Made by a program: the position numbers and the translations under genes
Assembly (NCBI RefSeq): GCF_001558155.1
Contig: NZ_LOAS01000002.1
Span: forward strand, 431,089 to 495,088
Length of the DNA stretch: 64,000 nt
Direction of reading: 5' to 3'
Source: Aliiruegeria sabulilitoris
Lineage (GTDB): Bacteria > Pseudomonadota > Alphaproteobacteria > Rhodobacterales > Rhodobacteraceae
Shown: piece after piece, positions 34,697 through 43,241 of the stretch
How the letters are laid out: each line of letters opens with the position of its first letter
Numbering within the stretch: position 1 is the first letter of the stretch
The notes under the pieces: generated by a model
What the model was told of the DNA's origin: nothing
What the model saw: only the letters and a program-made list of their open reading frames with translations
The model's database searches: none

Positions 34697-35601
34697 GTGT
34701 ACTTGACTGGATAGCGGTGGATTGGGGCACGTCGTCCCTGCGGGCCTGGGGGCTCGACAAGAGTGGCACGGTGCTCTGGGAAGAAAAGTCCGACCGTGGC
34801 ATGGGCGGGTTGGCACCGTCCGAATTCGAGCCGAATTTTCTCGATCTGGTTGGCGCGCATATCGGCGGTGCCGAGCTGGTCGAGGTCATTGCCTGCGGCA
34901 TGGTCGGCGCACGACAAGGCTGGGTCGAGGCGAGCTACCGCGCTGTGCCCTGCCTGCCACTGGACCCGCAGATGACCGAGGCCCCGGTCTCGGACCCGCG
35001 CCTGCGCTTTCGCATCATCGGCGGCTTGAGCCAGGCGAACCCTGCGGACGTGATCCGCGGCGAGGAAACCCAGATCGCCGGTTTCCAGGCGCTCAACCCG
35101 AAATTCGACGGCGTGATCTGCCTGCCCGGAACGCATACCAAATGGGTCCATGTCAGCGCGGGCGAGGTGGTCAGCTTCCAGACCTGCATGACCGGAGACC
35201 TGTTCGCCGCGATCTCGAGCCACACCGTGTTGCGCCATTCCGTGCAAACCGATGACTGGGACGACGCGGCCTTTGCCGAAGCCGTGGACGACGCGGTTTC
35301 GCGCCCTGAAAAACTGGCCGCCCGGCTCTTTTCGCTGCGCGCGGAGGGCCTGTTGTCCGAACAGCCCGCAGGCCGGGCCAAGGCACGTCTCTCCGGCCTG
35401 CTGATCGGCGCCGAACTGGCCGCGACCCGCCCCTACTGGCTCGGCCAGGCCGTCGCCATCGTCGGCGCGGGCGGCGTCTCCCGCCTTTATGCATCGGCCC
35501 TCGAAAGCCTCGGCGCCACGCCGACTCTCGCCGCCGGCGAGGCGATGGTCCTCAAGGGCCTTGCCGCCGCGCGTGCCCTCGATACGAAAGACAAGTCATG
35601 A
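34693..35601 (+). CDS. dgoK: 2-dehydro-3-deoxygalactonokinase
   Basis: 302 residues. Opens with WIAVDWGTSSLRAWGLDKSGTVL (phosphate-1 loop of the ASKHA fold); other family blocks are ACGMVGARQGWVEASYRAVPC, LPGTHTKWVHVSAGEVVSFQTCMTGDLFAAIS and the C-terminal IVGAGGVSRLYASALES. It phosphorylates 2-keto-3-deoxygalactonate (KDGal) to KDPGal. Overlaps the dehydrogenase by ATGA. Confidence 0.94.
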   Translation: MSVLDWIAVDWGTSSLRAWGLDKSGTVLWEEKSDRGMGGLAPSEFEPNFLDLVGAHIGGAELVEVIACGMVGARQGWVEASYRAVPCLPLDPQMTEAPVSDPRLRFRIIGGLSQANPADVIRGEETQIAGFQALNPKFDGVICLPGTHTKWVHVSAGEVVSFQTCMTGDLFAAISSHTVLRHSVQTDDWDDAAFAEAVDDAVSRPEKLAARLFSLRAEGLLSEQPAGRAKARLSGLLIGAELAATRPYWLGQAVAIVGAGGVSRLYASALESLGATPTLAAGEAMVLKGLAAARALDTKDKS

Positions 35602-36203
35602 GCAGAAACATCATCGCCATCCTGCGCGGCATCACGCCCTCGGAAGCCGTTCCCGCGGCCGAAGCCCTGATCGAGACCGGCATCGACCGGATCGAAGTGC
35701 CGCTCAACTCCCCCGATCCCTTCACCTCCATCCGCGCCATGGTCGCGGCGGTGGGCGACCGGGCGCTTGTGGGCGCCGGAACCGTCCTGAACCTCAAACA
35801 GGTCTCCGAAGTGTGGGGCGCGGGCGGCAAGCTCGTGGTCTCGCCCAACTGCGTTCCGGAGGTGATCCGCGCCACCAAGGCGCTCGGCATGCAGAGCTGG
35901 CCCGGCATCTTCACCCCGACCGAAGCCTTTGCAGCGCTGGACGCAGGCGCGGATGGGCTGAAGCTCTTTCCCGGCAACATGGCCGGCCCCGGCGGGCTGA
36001 AGGCCATGCGCGCCGTGTTGCCCGCCAGTTGCGAAATCTTTGCCGTGGGCGGCGCGGGGCCGGAGAATTTCGGCGAGTGGATCGTTGCGGGCGCGGACGG
36101 GTTCGGCATCGGCTCGGCGCTCTACAAGCCGGGCATGGACATCGCCGCGATCCGAGAGCGCGCCAAAATGATCGTGGCCGCCTATGACGAGGCCCTTGAA
36201 TGA
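35598..36203 (+). CDS. dgoA: 2-dehydro-3-deoxy-6-phosphogalactonate aldolase
   Basis: 201 residues of the KDPG/KDPGal aldolase family. N-terminal IIAILRGITPSEAVPAAEALIETGIDRIEVPLNS, the phosphate block ALVGAGTVLNLKQV, and the Schiff-base Lys122 in ADGLKLFPGN. The KLFPG form and neighbouring dgoK support KDPGal rather than KDPG. It splits KDPGal to pyruvate and glyceraldehyde-3-phosphate. Overlaps both neighbours by ATGA. Confidence 0.93.
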   Translation: MSRNIIAILRGITPSEAVPAAEALIETGIDRIEVPLNSPDPFTSIRAMVAAVGDRALVGAGTVLNLKQVSEVWGAGGKLVVSPNCVPEVIRATKALGMQSWPGIFTPTEAFAALDAGADGLKLFPGNMAGPGGLKAMRAVLPASCEIFAVGGAGPENFGEWIVAGADGFGIGSALYKPGMDIAAIRERAKMIVAAYDEALE

Positions 36204-37060
36204 GCCAGGTTTTCGACTCCACGATCTGCCAGCTCGGTGAGGGCCTGCTCTGGCACCCGCTGCGCCAGCAGTTGTTCTGGTTCGACATCCTCGAACACAG
36301 GCTGATGACGCGAAAGGACGGCGTCACGCAGTTCTGGCAGTTCGATCAATGCGTCTCTGCCGCCGGCTGGGTCGATGAGGATACGTTCCTCATCGCCTCG
36401 GCCAGCGAGCTGTTCACCTTCAATGTCGAAACCGGTGCACGCAACCACGTGCTGCCGCTGGAGGCCGACAACCCGGCGACGCGTTCCAATGACGGGCGCG
36501 CGGACCCGTTCGGGGGCTTCTGGATCGGCTCGATGGGTTTCAACGCCGAACAGGGCGCCGGTGCGATCTATCGCTATTACCGTGGCGAGCTGCGCGTTCT
36601 TTTCCCGGAAATCTCCATCCCTAACGCGATGTGCTTCGATCCGAACGGGCAGTTCGCGCTCTATTGCGACACCCGCGAGCACGTGATCCGCAAGGTCGCG
36701 TTGGAGCAGGAACATGGCTGGCCCTTGGGCCCGTCGGAGATCTTCATCGACATGCGCAAGGATGACTGGGGCCCGGATGGCGCCGTGCTGGATGCCGACG
36801 GCAATCTCTGGAACGCGCATTGGAACGCGGGCCGCGTGGGCGTCTACAATCCGAAGGGCGAGTTCCTGCGGGAATTCACATTCGAGGCGAGCAAGACCAC
36901 CTGCCCGGCCTTCGGTGGCCCGGATCTGTCGGACCTCTTCGTCACCTCCGCCGCCGAGGACCTGACAGCTGAAGAGCTCGCAGCCCGGCCCGAAAGCGGC
37001 ATGACCTTCACCGCCCCGACGCAGGCGCGTGGGCAGAAAGAACACAAGGTAATCCTATGA
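36200..37060 (+). CDS. SMP-30/gluconolactonase family lactonase
   Basis: 286 residues of a six-bladed propeller. Metal and substrate residues appear in CQLGEGLLWHPLRQQLFWFDI (Glu), DNPATRSNDGRADPFGGFWIGSMG (Asn/Asp), IPNAMCFDPNGQFALYCDT (Asn) and GPDGAVLDADGNLWNAHW (Asp). The family opens sugar lactones with a divalent metal. Here it would convert galactonolactone from the preceding dehydrogenase to galactonate. It also overlaps dgoA and the GH42 gene by ATGA. Confidence 0.9.
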   Translation: MSQVFDSTICQLGEGLLWHPLRQQLFWFDILEHRLMTRKDGVTQFWQFDQCVSAAGWVDEDTFLIASASELFTFNVETGARNHVLPLEADNPATRSNDGRADPFGGFWIGSMGFNAEQGAGAIYRYYRGELRVLFPEISIPNAMCFDPNGQFALYCDTREHVIRKVALEQEHGWPLGPSEIFIDMRKDDWGPDGAVLDADGNLWNAHWNAGRVGVYNPKGEFLREFTFEASKTTCPAFGGPDLSDLFVTSAAEDLTAEELAARPESGMTFTAPTQARGQKEHKVIL

Positions 37061-38958
37061 AGCCGGAACTGGGTGTCTGCTTTTACCCCGAACACTGGCC
37101 CGAAGCACAATGGGCCGAGGATGCCGCGCGGATGCGGGAAACCGGCCTCTCCTGGGTCCGCATCGGTGAATTCGCCTGGTCGCGGATCGAAGCCGAGCCC
37201 GGCAAGCTCACGTTCGACTGGCTGGACCGTGCCATTGAAACGCTGGGCGCGGCCGGGCTGAAAGTGGTGCTCGGCACACCGACCGCGACGCCGCCGCGGT
37301 GGATGATCGAGAAACACCCGGACATGCTGGCCGTCGACGCGCAGGGCAACCCGCGCAAGTTCGGCTCGCGGCGGCATTACTGCTTCTCCCACATGGGTTA
37401 TCGCGAGGAGAGCGCCCGCATCGCGCGCATCCTCGGCGAACGCTACGGCAAGAACCCGCATGTCCAAGCCTGGCAGATCGACAATGAATATGCCTGCCAC
37501 GAAACGACCCTCAGCTACAGCCGCGCCGCCGTGGAGGGCTTCCGCGACTGGCTGGCGCAGCGCTACCAGTCGCCCGAAGCGCTGAATCGCGCCTGGGGAA
37601 ACGTGTTCTGGTCAATGGAATATGCCGATTTCTCCGAGATCGACCCGCCGAACCTGACGGTGACCGAACCGAACCCGTCCCATGTCATGGCCTGGCGTCG
37701 CTACAGCTCGGACGCGGTGGTCGCCTATAACGCCGCGCAGGTAGGTGCACTGCGCCCGCTGACCAACGCGCCCTTGATCCACAACTACATGGGCCGGGTG
37801 CTGGAATTCGACCATTTCGATGTCGGCGACGATCTCGACATCGCCAGCTGGGACAGCTACCCGATCGGCTTCCTCTCGGACCGGCTGAGCGACAGCCCCG
37901 AACACAAGCGCCGCTACCTCCGGCAGGGTGATCCGGACATGCAGGCGCTCCACCACGACCTCTACCGCGCCGTGGGCAAGGGCCGTTGGTGGGTGATGGA
38001 GCAGCAGCCCGGCCCGGTGAACTGGGCGCCCTACAACCCCGCGCCGCTGCCCGGCATGGCCCGGCTCTGGGCGTGGGAGGCCATCGCGCATGGGGCCGAG
38101 GCGGTCTGCTATTTCCGCTGGCGGCAGGCGCCGTTTGCGCAGGAACAGATGCATGCCGGCCTGCTTCGCCCCGACAGCGCCCCCGCCCCTGCGCTTGGCG
38201 AGGCCGCGCAGGTCGCCGCTGAGATCGAAGCCCTGCCAGAGATCCGCCCGGCCAAGGCGCCGGTCGCCATCCTCTTCGATTATCCCTCTGGCTGGGCGTG
38301 GGAAACGCAGCCGCAAGGCGCGGATTTCGACTATTTCGAGCTGATGCTGGAGATGTATCGCGGCTTGCGCAAGCTTGGCCTGAGCATCGACATCCTGCCC
38401 GTTGACGCGGATACGAGCGATTATTCCTTGCTCCTCGTGCCGGGCCTATTCGAGCTGCCTGACACGATCAAGGCGAAACTAGCTGCCCGGGACGGCATCA
38501 CGCTGATCGGCCCCCGCAGCGGCACCCGCGGGGCAGAATTCGACATTCCCGTCCCACTGCCCCCCGCCCTGCCCAGCGTTGATGCCACAATCGCCCTCAC
38601 CGAGAGCCTGCCGCCGAGCGCTCCCGAGCCGCTTGCCCAGGGTGGCGCGATCATCCGCTGGCTCGAAAGGCTCGAAGGAACGGCAGAGGTAGTCGAGGAA
38701 ACGGCCTCCGGGCAACCCGTCATGATGCGTTCGGGCGGCCTGCATTACCTCGCCGGTTGGCCGGACGCGCAGGCGCTCGCCCGCATCCTCTCCCGCGCTT
38801 GCGCCGAGCTTGGCATCGAGACCCGGCAGATGCCCGAGGGTCTTCGCCTGCGCGACACGGAAGGCTATCGCTTCTACATCAACTACGCCCCCGAAGCCGT
38901 GGCTTTCGACGGCCTGGACATCCCCGCCGCCGGCGTCGCCTGGAAGGAAAAGCAATGA
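37057..38958 (+). CDS. GH42 beta-galactosidase
   Basis: 633 residues. N-terminal GVCFYPEHWPEAQWAEDAARMRETGLSWVRIGEFAWSR is the GH42 start. Acid/base Glu144 sits in WQIDNEYAC and nucleophile Glu315 in WVMEQQPG, with the trimerisation domain (from about 400) and a small C-terminal beta domain after. No signal peptide, so it hydrolyses imported beta-galactosides in the cytoplasm. GH42 enzymes prefer galacto-oligosaccharides from plants or algae to lactose. Confidence 0.94.
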   Translation: MKPELGVCFYPEHWPEAQWAEDAARMRETGLSWVRIGEFAWSRIEAEPGKLTFDWLDRAIETLGAAGLKVVLGTPTATPPRWMIEKHPDMLAVDAQGNPRKFGSRRHYCFSHMGYREESARIARILGERYGKNPHVQAWQIDNEYACHETTLSYSRAAVEGFRDWLAQRYQSPEALNRAWGNVFWSMEYADFSEIDPPNLTVTEPNPSHVMAWRRYSSDAVVAYNAAQVGALRPLTNAPLIHNYMGRVLEFDHFDVGDDLDIASWDSYPIGFLSDRLSDSPEHKRRYLRQGDPDMQALHHDLYRAVGKGRWWVMEQQPGPVNWAPYNPAPLPGMARLWAWEAIAHGAEAVCYFRWRQAPFAQEQMHAGLLRPDSAPAPALGEAAQVAAEIEALPEIRPAKAPVAILFDYPSGWAWETQPQGADFDYFELMLEMYRGLRKLGLSIDILPVDADTSDYSLLLVPGLFELPDTIKAKLAARDGITLIGPRSGTRGAEFDIPVPLPPALPSVDATIALTESLPPSAPEPLAQGGAIIRWLERLEGTAEVVEETASGQPVMMRSGGLHYLAGWPDAQALARILSRACAELGIETRQMPEGLRLRDTEGYRFYINYAPEAVAFDGLDIPAAGVAWKEKQ

Positions 38959-39953
38959 CACGGGAACATTTTGGCACCCTGAAAGACGGCCGTACAGTGG
39001 AGCGCATCACGCTTGAGAACGACGCGATCCGGGCCAGCATCATCACCCTTGGTGCGACTCTGCAGGATCTGCGCATGGCCGGGCTCGACCGTCCGCTGAC
39101 CCTCGGCAGCAGCAACGTTGCCGACTACGAAGATGGCGGCGGCTTGCACTACTTTGGCGCCATTGTCGGCCCGGTGGCGAACCGGATTTCCAAGGCGCGG
39201 ACCGTCTTCGACGGCCGGGAACTGCAATTCGACGCCAACGGGCTTGGCGGCCATGTCCTGCATGGCGGCGCGGCGGGGCTGCATCACAAGCTGTGGCAGG
39301 TGGAGGAGACGACGCAGACGCGCCTGCTGCTCTCCACAACCGCCGAGGACGGCGAAGGTGGCTTTCCCGCAAACCGCCGTTTCGAGGCCGAGTTCACGCT
39401 CGACGGCGCCAACCTGACGCTCAGATTGCGTGTCGAGACCGATGCGCCGACACTGATGAACCTGGCCAATCACAGCTACTGGAACCTCGGAGACAGCGAC
39501 GATTTCCACGGCCACAAGCTGCAAATCGATGCCGACACCTACTTGCCTTGCGACGAAACAGACATTGCCACCGGTGAAATCCGCAAGGTTGCGGGGACGG
39601 CGTTGGATTTCCGCTCCGGGCGCGAACTCACCGCTTCCGATTCGATCGATAACAATTTCTGCCTATCAGACCAACGTATGCCGCTTCGACCGGTCGGCAG
39701 CCTGACCGGACCGGATGGCGTCCGCCTCGGCATCGAGACCACCGAACCCGGTCTGCAAATCTATGACACCCGCCATCTGCCTCCCGAAGGCGTGCCGGGC
39801 CATGGCGGCAAGGTCTATCGCCCGCGCGCCGGGGTCGCCATCGAGGCCCAGTTCTGGCCTGACGCCCCCACGCACCCGGCCTTCCCCTCCATCCGCATGG
39901 AACCGGGCGAGACGTGGGAGCAGACCACGCGTTTCACCTTCTCGAAAGGCTGA
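38955..39953 (+). CDS. galM: Aldose 1-epimerase (galactose mutarotase)
   Basis: 332 residues from the ATG that overlaps the GH42 stop (ATGA). Galactose mutarotase motifs: IITLGATLQDLRMAG, the two catalytic His at GGHVLHGGAAG and NLANHSYWNL, GTALDFRSGRE, and the base Glu near IAIEAQFWPDAPTHPAFPS. It interconverts alpha- and beta-galactose, which couples the alpha-galactosidase product to a beta-specific dehydrogenase. Last gene of the operon, followed by a terminator hairpin. Confidence 0.93.
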   Translation: MTREHFGTLKDGRTVERITLENDAIRASIITLGATLQDLRMAGLDRPLTLGSSNVADYEDGGGLHYFGAIVGPVANRISKARTVFDGRELQFDANGLGGHVLHGGAAGLHHKLWQVEETTQTRLLLSTTAEDGEGGFPANRRFEAEFTLDGANLTLRLRVETDAPTLMNLANHSYWNLGDSDDFHGHKLQIDADTYLPCDETDIATGEIRKVAGTALDFRSGRELTASDSIDNNFCLSDQRMPLRPVGSLTGPDGVRLGIETTEPGLQIYDTRHLPPEGVPGHGGKVYRPRAGVAIEAQFWPDAPTHPAFPSIRMEPGETWEQTTRFTFSKG

Positions 39954-39979
39954 GCAGGCAAGGATCGCAGCGAAGCTGC

Positions 39980-39998
39980 GCGCCGCCAAAGGCGGCGC
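39980..39998. terminator. Hairpin between converging galM and gltX
   Basis: Perfect 8-bp stem GCGCCGCC/GGCGGCGC with loop AAA (39980-39987 with 39991-39998), 27 bases after the galM stop. No T run, so strength is uncertain. Confidence 0.55.
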
Positions 39999-40049
39999 CA
40001 CCGCCGCTCGAGCTCTGCTCGGCGGCAAGCGTGCCGGACGGTCCTACAA

Positions 40050-41369
40050 TCAGAGACGTGGAAGCGTCTGCATCAGCGGCAGGAAATCGGCCATTTCCGG
40101 GCCACGCTGCCGGCCGGTCAACGCCTTGCGCAGCGGCATGAACAGCCCCTTGCCCTTGCGCCCGGTCGCCTCTTTGACCGAAGCGGTCCAGCTCGACCAT
40201 GTGGTCTCGTCAAAGGGCAGTTCAGGCAGCAACCCGAAGGCCTGGGCGACGAATTCGGCATCTTCCGGATCGACCAGCGGCTCGGCGCCGTTCTTGAGCA
40301 CATCCCACCAGCCAGCCATATCGCCGCGGGTGGTGATATTCTCGCGCACGACATTCCAGAAGCTTTCGGCCAGCGCGTCCGGGACGCCAAGCTCGGCAAT
40401 CTGCGCGGAGACCGCATCGAAGGGCAACCCGTGCAGGAAACGCGCGGTCAGCGGATAGAGATCCTCGGAATCGAACTTGGTCGGCGCCGCCCCGAAACGG
40501 TTGAGATCAAACCCGTCGATCAGCTCCTGGTGCGAGCTGCGCACTTCCACCGGATCCGACGATCCCAGCCGCGCCATCAGCGACAGCAGCGCCATCGGCT
40601 CCACGCCCTTCTCGCGCAGATCGCGCAGCGCCAGCGTGCCGAGCCGCTTGGAAAGCGCCTCGCCCTGCGGGCCGGTCAGCAGCGAATGGTGGGCGAAGCT
40701 CGGCACCTTGCCGCCGAGGGCCTCGATGATCTGGATCTGGGTCGCGGTGTTGGTCACGTGGTCGGAGCCGCGCACGACATGGGTGATGCCCATCTCGGTA
40801 TCGTCCACCACGGAGGCCAGCGTGTAGAGCACCTGCCCGTCGCCGCGGATCAGCACCGGGTCCGAGACGGACGCCGCGTCGATGGAGATATTGCCGAGGA
40901 TCCCGTCTACCCATTCGATCCGCTCCTGATCGAGCAGGAAACGCCAATGGCCGGTCCGTTCCGCGCGCAGGGCTGCCTTTTCCTCCTCGGAGAGCTTCAG
41001 CCCGGCCCGGTCATAGACCGGCGGCTTGCCCATGTTGAGCTGCTTCTTGCGCTTGAGGTCGAGTTCCACCGGCGTCTCGAAACACTCGTAGAACCGCTCC
41101 TTCTCGCGCAGCGCATCAGCGGCGGCCTCGTAGCGGTCCAGCCGGGAGGACTGCGTTTCCACCCGGTCCCAGGTCAGGCCCAGCCATTCGAGGTCTTCCT
41201 TGATGCCATCGGCATATTCGGTCTTGGAGCGCTCCGGGTCGGTATCGTCCAGGCGCAGAATGAAGGTACCGCCGGCCTGTCGCGCGATCAGCCAGTTGAA
41301 CAGCGCAGTGCGCAGGTTGCCCACATGCAGGTATCCGGTGGGCGACGGGGCGAAACGGGTGACGGTCAT
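40050..41369 (-). CDS. gltX: Glutamate-tRNA ligase
   Basis: 439 residues. The class I HIGH motif is PSPTGYLHVGNLRTALFN near residue 9 and the KMSKS equivalent is EALSKRLG near 240, with VVRGSDHVTNTATQIQIIEALG before it. The anticodon-binding domain fills the rest. Many alphaproteobacteria carry two GltX enzymes; this 439-residue form without extra insertions may be one of them. It charges tRNA-Glu (and tRNA-Gln if no GlnRS is used). Transcribed towards galM. Confidence 0.94.
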   Translation of the reverse strand: MTVTRFAPSPTGYLHVGNLRTALFNWLIARQAGGTFILRLDDTDPERSKTEYADGIKEDLEWLGLTWDRVETQSSRLDRYEAAADALREKERFYECFETPVELDLKRKKQLNMGKPPVYDRAGLKLSEEEKAALRAERTGHWRFLLDQERIEWVDGILGNISIDAASVSDPVLIRGDGQVLYTLASVVDDTEMGITHVVRGSDHVTNTATQIQIIEALGGKVPSFAHHSLLTGPQGEALSKRLGTLALRDLREKGVEPMALLSLMARLGSSDPVEVRSSHQELIDGFDLNRFGAAPTKFDSEDLYPLTARFLHGLPFDAVSAQIAELGVPDALAESFWNVVRENITTRGDMAGWWDVLKNGAEPLVDPEDAEFVAQAFGLLPELPFDETTWSSWTASVKEATGRKGKGLFMPLRKALTGRQRGPEMADFLPLMQTLPRL

Positions 41370-41431
41370 GATGCGGCTCTCCTATCCCGCGCCCTCTTCC
41401 ACAGGGCGGCGTTCTTGTCCATACCGGAGCC

Positions 41432-41857
41432 ATGGATTTAGCGGACAGCAAATCGAATTGGAACGGCGCAACAGCCCCAAATCTGGACGATCTCGCCCAG
41501 CTCGCCGAACAGGTGCGCGCGGCCTTCCCGCCGCCCTTCGCCGAACCGGCCCGGCAGGTGCTGCTGCGCGTTGAAGAGCTTGCAAGCGACGAGATGCTCG
41601 CGGATGTCGGCCTGCAGGACCCGTTCGAACTCACCGGCCTCTATGACGGAACCCCGATGACGGAGCGTTCGGTCATCGACCCTCCGCAGAGGCCCGATAT
41701 TGTCTGGCTTTTCCGCCGCGCTATCCTTGATGAATGGGTGGCAAGGGGCGATGTTGCACTTGGCGACCTGATCGCGAATGTCGTCACGCATGAATTCGCG
41801 CATCATTTTGGCTGGTCCGACGCAGACATTGCGCGCATCGACCGATGGTGGGAATGA
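41432..41857 (+). CDS. Small zincin-like metallopeptidase family protein
   Basis: 141 residues with a single HExxH motif in NVVTHEFAHHFGWSDADIARID near the C-terminus, and a conserved earlier block LTGLYDGTPMTERSV. This is the PF06262-type family, minimal predicted zinc peptidases of unknown substrate. Transcribed away from gltX, 62 bp from its start. Confidence 0.85.
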   Translation: MDLADSKSNWNGATAPNLDDLAQLAEQVRAAFPPPFAEPARQVLLRVEELASDEMLADVGLQDPFELTGLYDGTPMTERSVIDPPQRPDIVWLFRRAILDEWVARGDVALGDLIANVVTHEFAHHFGWSDADIARIDRWWE

Positions 41858-41970
41858 TTGACGATCTAAAAACGATTTTTTCTCACGTTTAGTTTATTTA
41901 TCAATTTTTTTCTTGCCGTAGTGACCTCTCGGACTAGGCTTTAGGCCAGTTGAAACATTTGAGGTACGCC

Positions 41971-42891
41971 ATGTCTCTTTCCATGTCCCGCCGCCAGGCG
42001 CTGCTGAGCACGGCCATCGCGCCCGTTGCCGCCGCCACCGCCTTTTCCGCCAAAGCTGCCGACGAGAAGCCCGCGATGCTGCCAATGGACAAGGCACGCG
42101 CTTTCCGGGTCGGCGCGCTCGAAGGTGCCACCCTGCTGGCCGGAACGGCCCCTCGGCCCGACCCGCAGTCGATTTTCGGCCTGAATGTCAGCGCGGAAGA
42201 GTTCTCGGCCGCCAGTGAAGCGAATTTCATCACGACCGAAAGTGCCCAATTCTACTTCACCCCGACCGTTCTGCGCAGCGGCGACGAGGTGGTGCTCTTC
42301 GACACCGGCCTCAACGCCGGCGGCATCACGGCTGCGCTGGCCGAGGCGGGCATGAGCCCCGACGACATCACCAAGGTCGTCCTCACCCACATGCATGGCG
42401 ACCATATCGGTGGCCTGATGAACGAGGGCACGCCGACTTTCGCCAATGCCAGCTACGTAACCGGGCAGGCGGAATACGACCACTGGGCCGCTGCCGGCAA
42501 CGAACGTTTCGATGCCAATGTGAAGCCGCTGGCCGACAAGATGAGCTTCATCGGCGACGGCGACAGCGTTGCCCCGGGCATCACCGCCATGGCCGCCTTC
42601 GGGCACACGCCCGGGCACATGACCTACATGCTGGAAAGCGAAGGGAAGCAGCTTCTGATCGCGGCTGACCTCGCCAACCACTACGTGTGGTCGCTGGCTT
42701 ATCCCGATTGGGAAGTGAAGTTCGACATGGACAAGACGGCTGCCGCTGCCAGCCGACGCAAGGTTCTCGGCATGCTCGCCGCCGACAAGCTTCCGATGAT
42801 CGGCTACCACATGCCGTTCCCTGCCGCCGGTTTTGTCGACACCCGCGAGGACGGTTTCCGTTACGTCCCGGTGAGCTACCAGCTTCTGTAA
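41971..42891 (+). CDS. Tat-exported metallo-beta-lactamase fold hydrolase
   Basis: 306 residues from the ATG at 41971, with GAGG six bases upstream; a TTG seven codons earlier is open. Tat-like signal SMSRRQALLSTAIAPVAAATAF. Zinc site LTHMHGDHIGGL, then FGHTPGHMTYML and AADLANHY, with the last His at IGYHMPFPAAGF. The layout matches the lactonase-like MBL group, so a lactone or ester substrate in the periplasm is possible, including quorum signals, but unproven. A strong hairpin lies 14 nt past the stop. Confidence 0.87.
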   Translation: MSLSMSRRQALLSTAIAPVAAATAFSAKAADEKPAMLPMDKARAFRVGALEGATLLAGTAPRPDPQSIFGLNVSAEEFSAASEANFITTESAQFYFTPTVLRSGDEVVLFDTGLNAGGITAALAEAGMSPDDITKVVLTHMHGDHIGGLMNEGTPTFANASYVTGQAEYDHWAAAGNERFDANVKPLADKMSFIGDGDSVAPGITAMAAFGHTPGHMTYMLESEGKQLLIAADLANHYVWSLAYPDWEVKFDMDKTAAAASRRKVLGMLAADKLPMIGYHMPFPAAGFVDTREDGFRYVPVSYQLL

Positions 42892-42905
42892 TAACTTATA
42901 CCTCC

Positions 42906-42927
42906 GGGGGCCGGCAAACCGGCCCCC
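42906..42927 (+). terminator. Hairpin after the metallo-hydrolase gene
   Basis: Perfect 9-bp stem GGGGGCCGG/CCGGCCCCC (42906-42914 with 42919-42927), loop CAAA. Followed by GTGCG rather than T. Confidence 0.6.
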
Positions 42928-43241
42928 GTGCGCTCTCGAAAGACCGTCATGGATCCGCAAGAGATTCGTGTTCGCTTGCCCAGAGCACCTGATGATGTTC
43001 CGCCCGAGAAAGACGACGGGCGGTCACGCGCAGGACCTTCCCCTGTTCCCTTGGCAGAAATTTACCAAATCCATCTGCTATGAGTGAAATCTCGCCCAAA
43101 ATTGCGCCGCATCCTGCATTTGTTGCATATTCGGAATAACGGCAATGCAGACTGCGCGGAAATCCCGCGCCATACTCGGTTGCAAAAGCGCTGTGAATGA
43201 GCACTGTGCGCGCAAACATCGAGGAAACGAGGTTACACCCC
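42928..43241. other. Upstream region of the PfkB-type kinase
   Basis: 314 bases without a supported gene. The last 150 bases are less G+C-rich and likely hold the kinase promoter. The ACGAGG before the GTG at 43242 is the only clear ribosome site. Confidence 0.45.

Noticed and set aside
43197-43241. Upstream ATG start for the PfkB-type kinase
   Set aside because: No ribosome site precedes it, and the GTG at 43242 has ACGAGG at the right distance and gives the usual family N-terminus.
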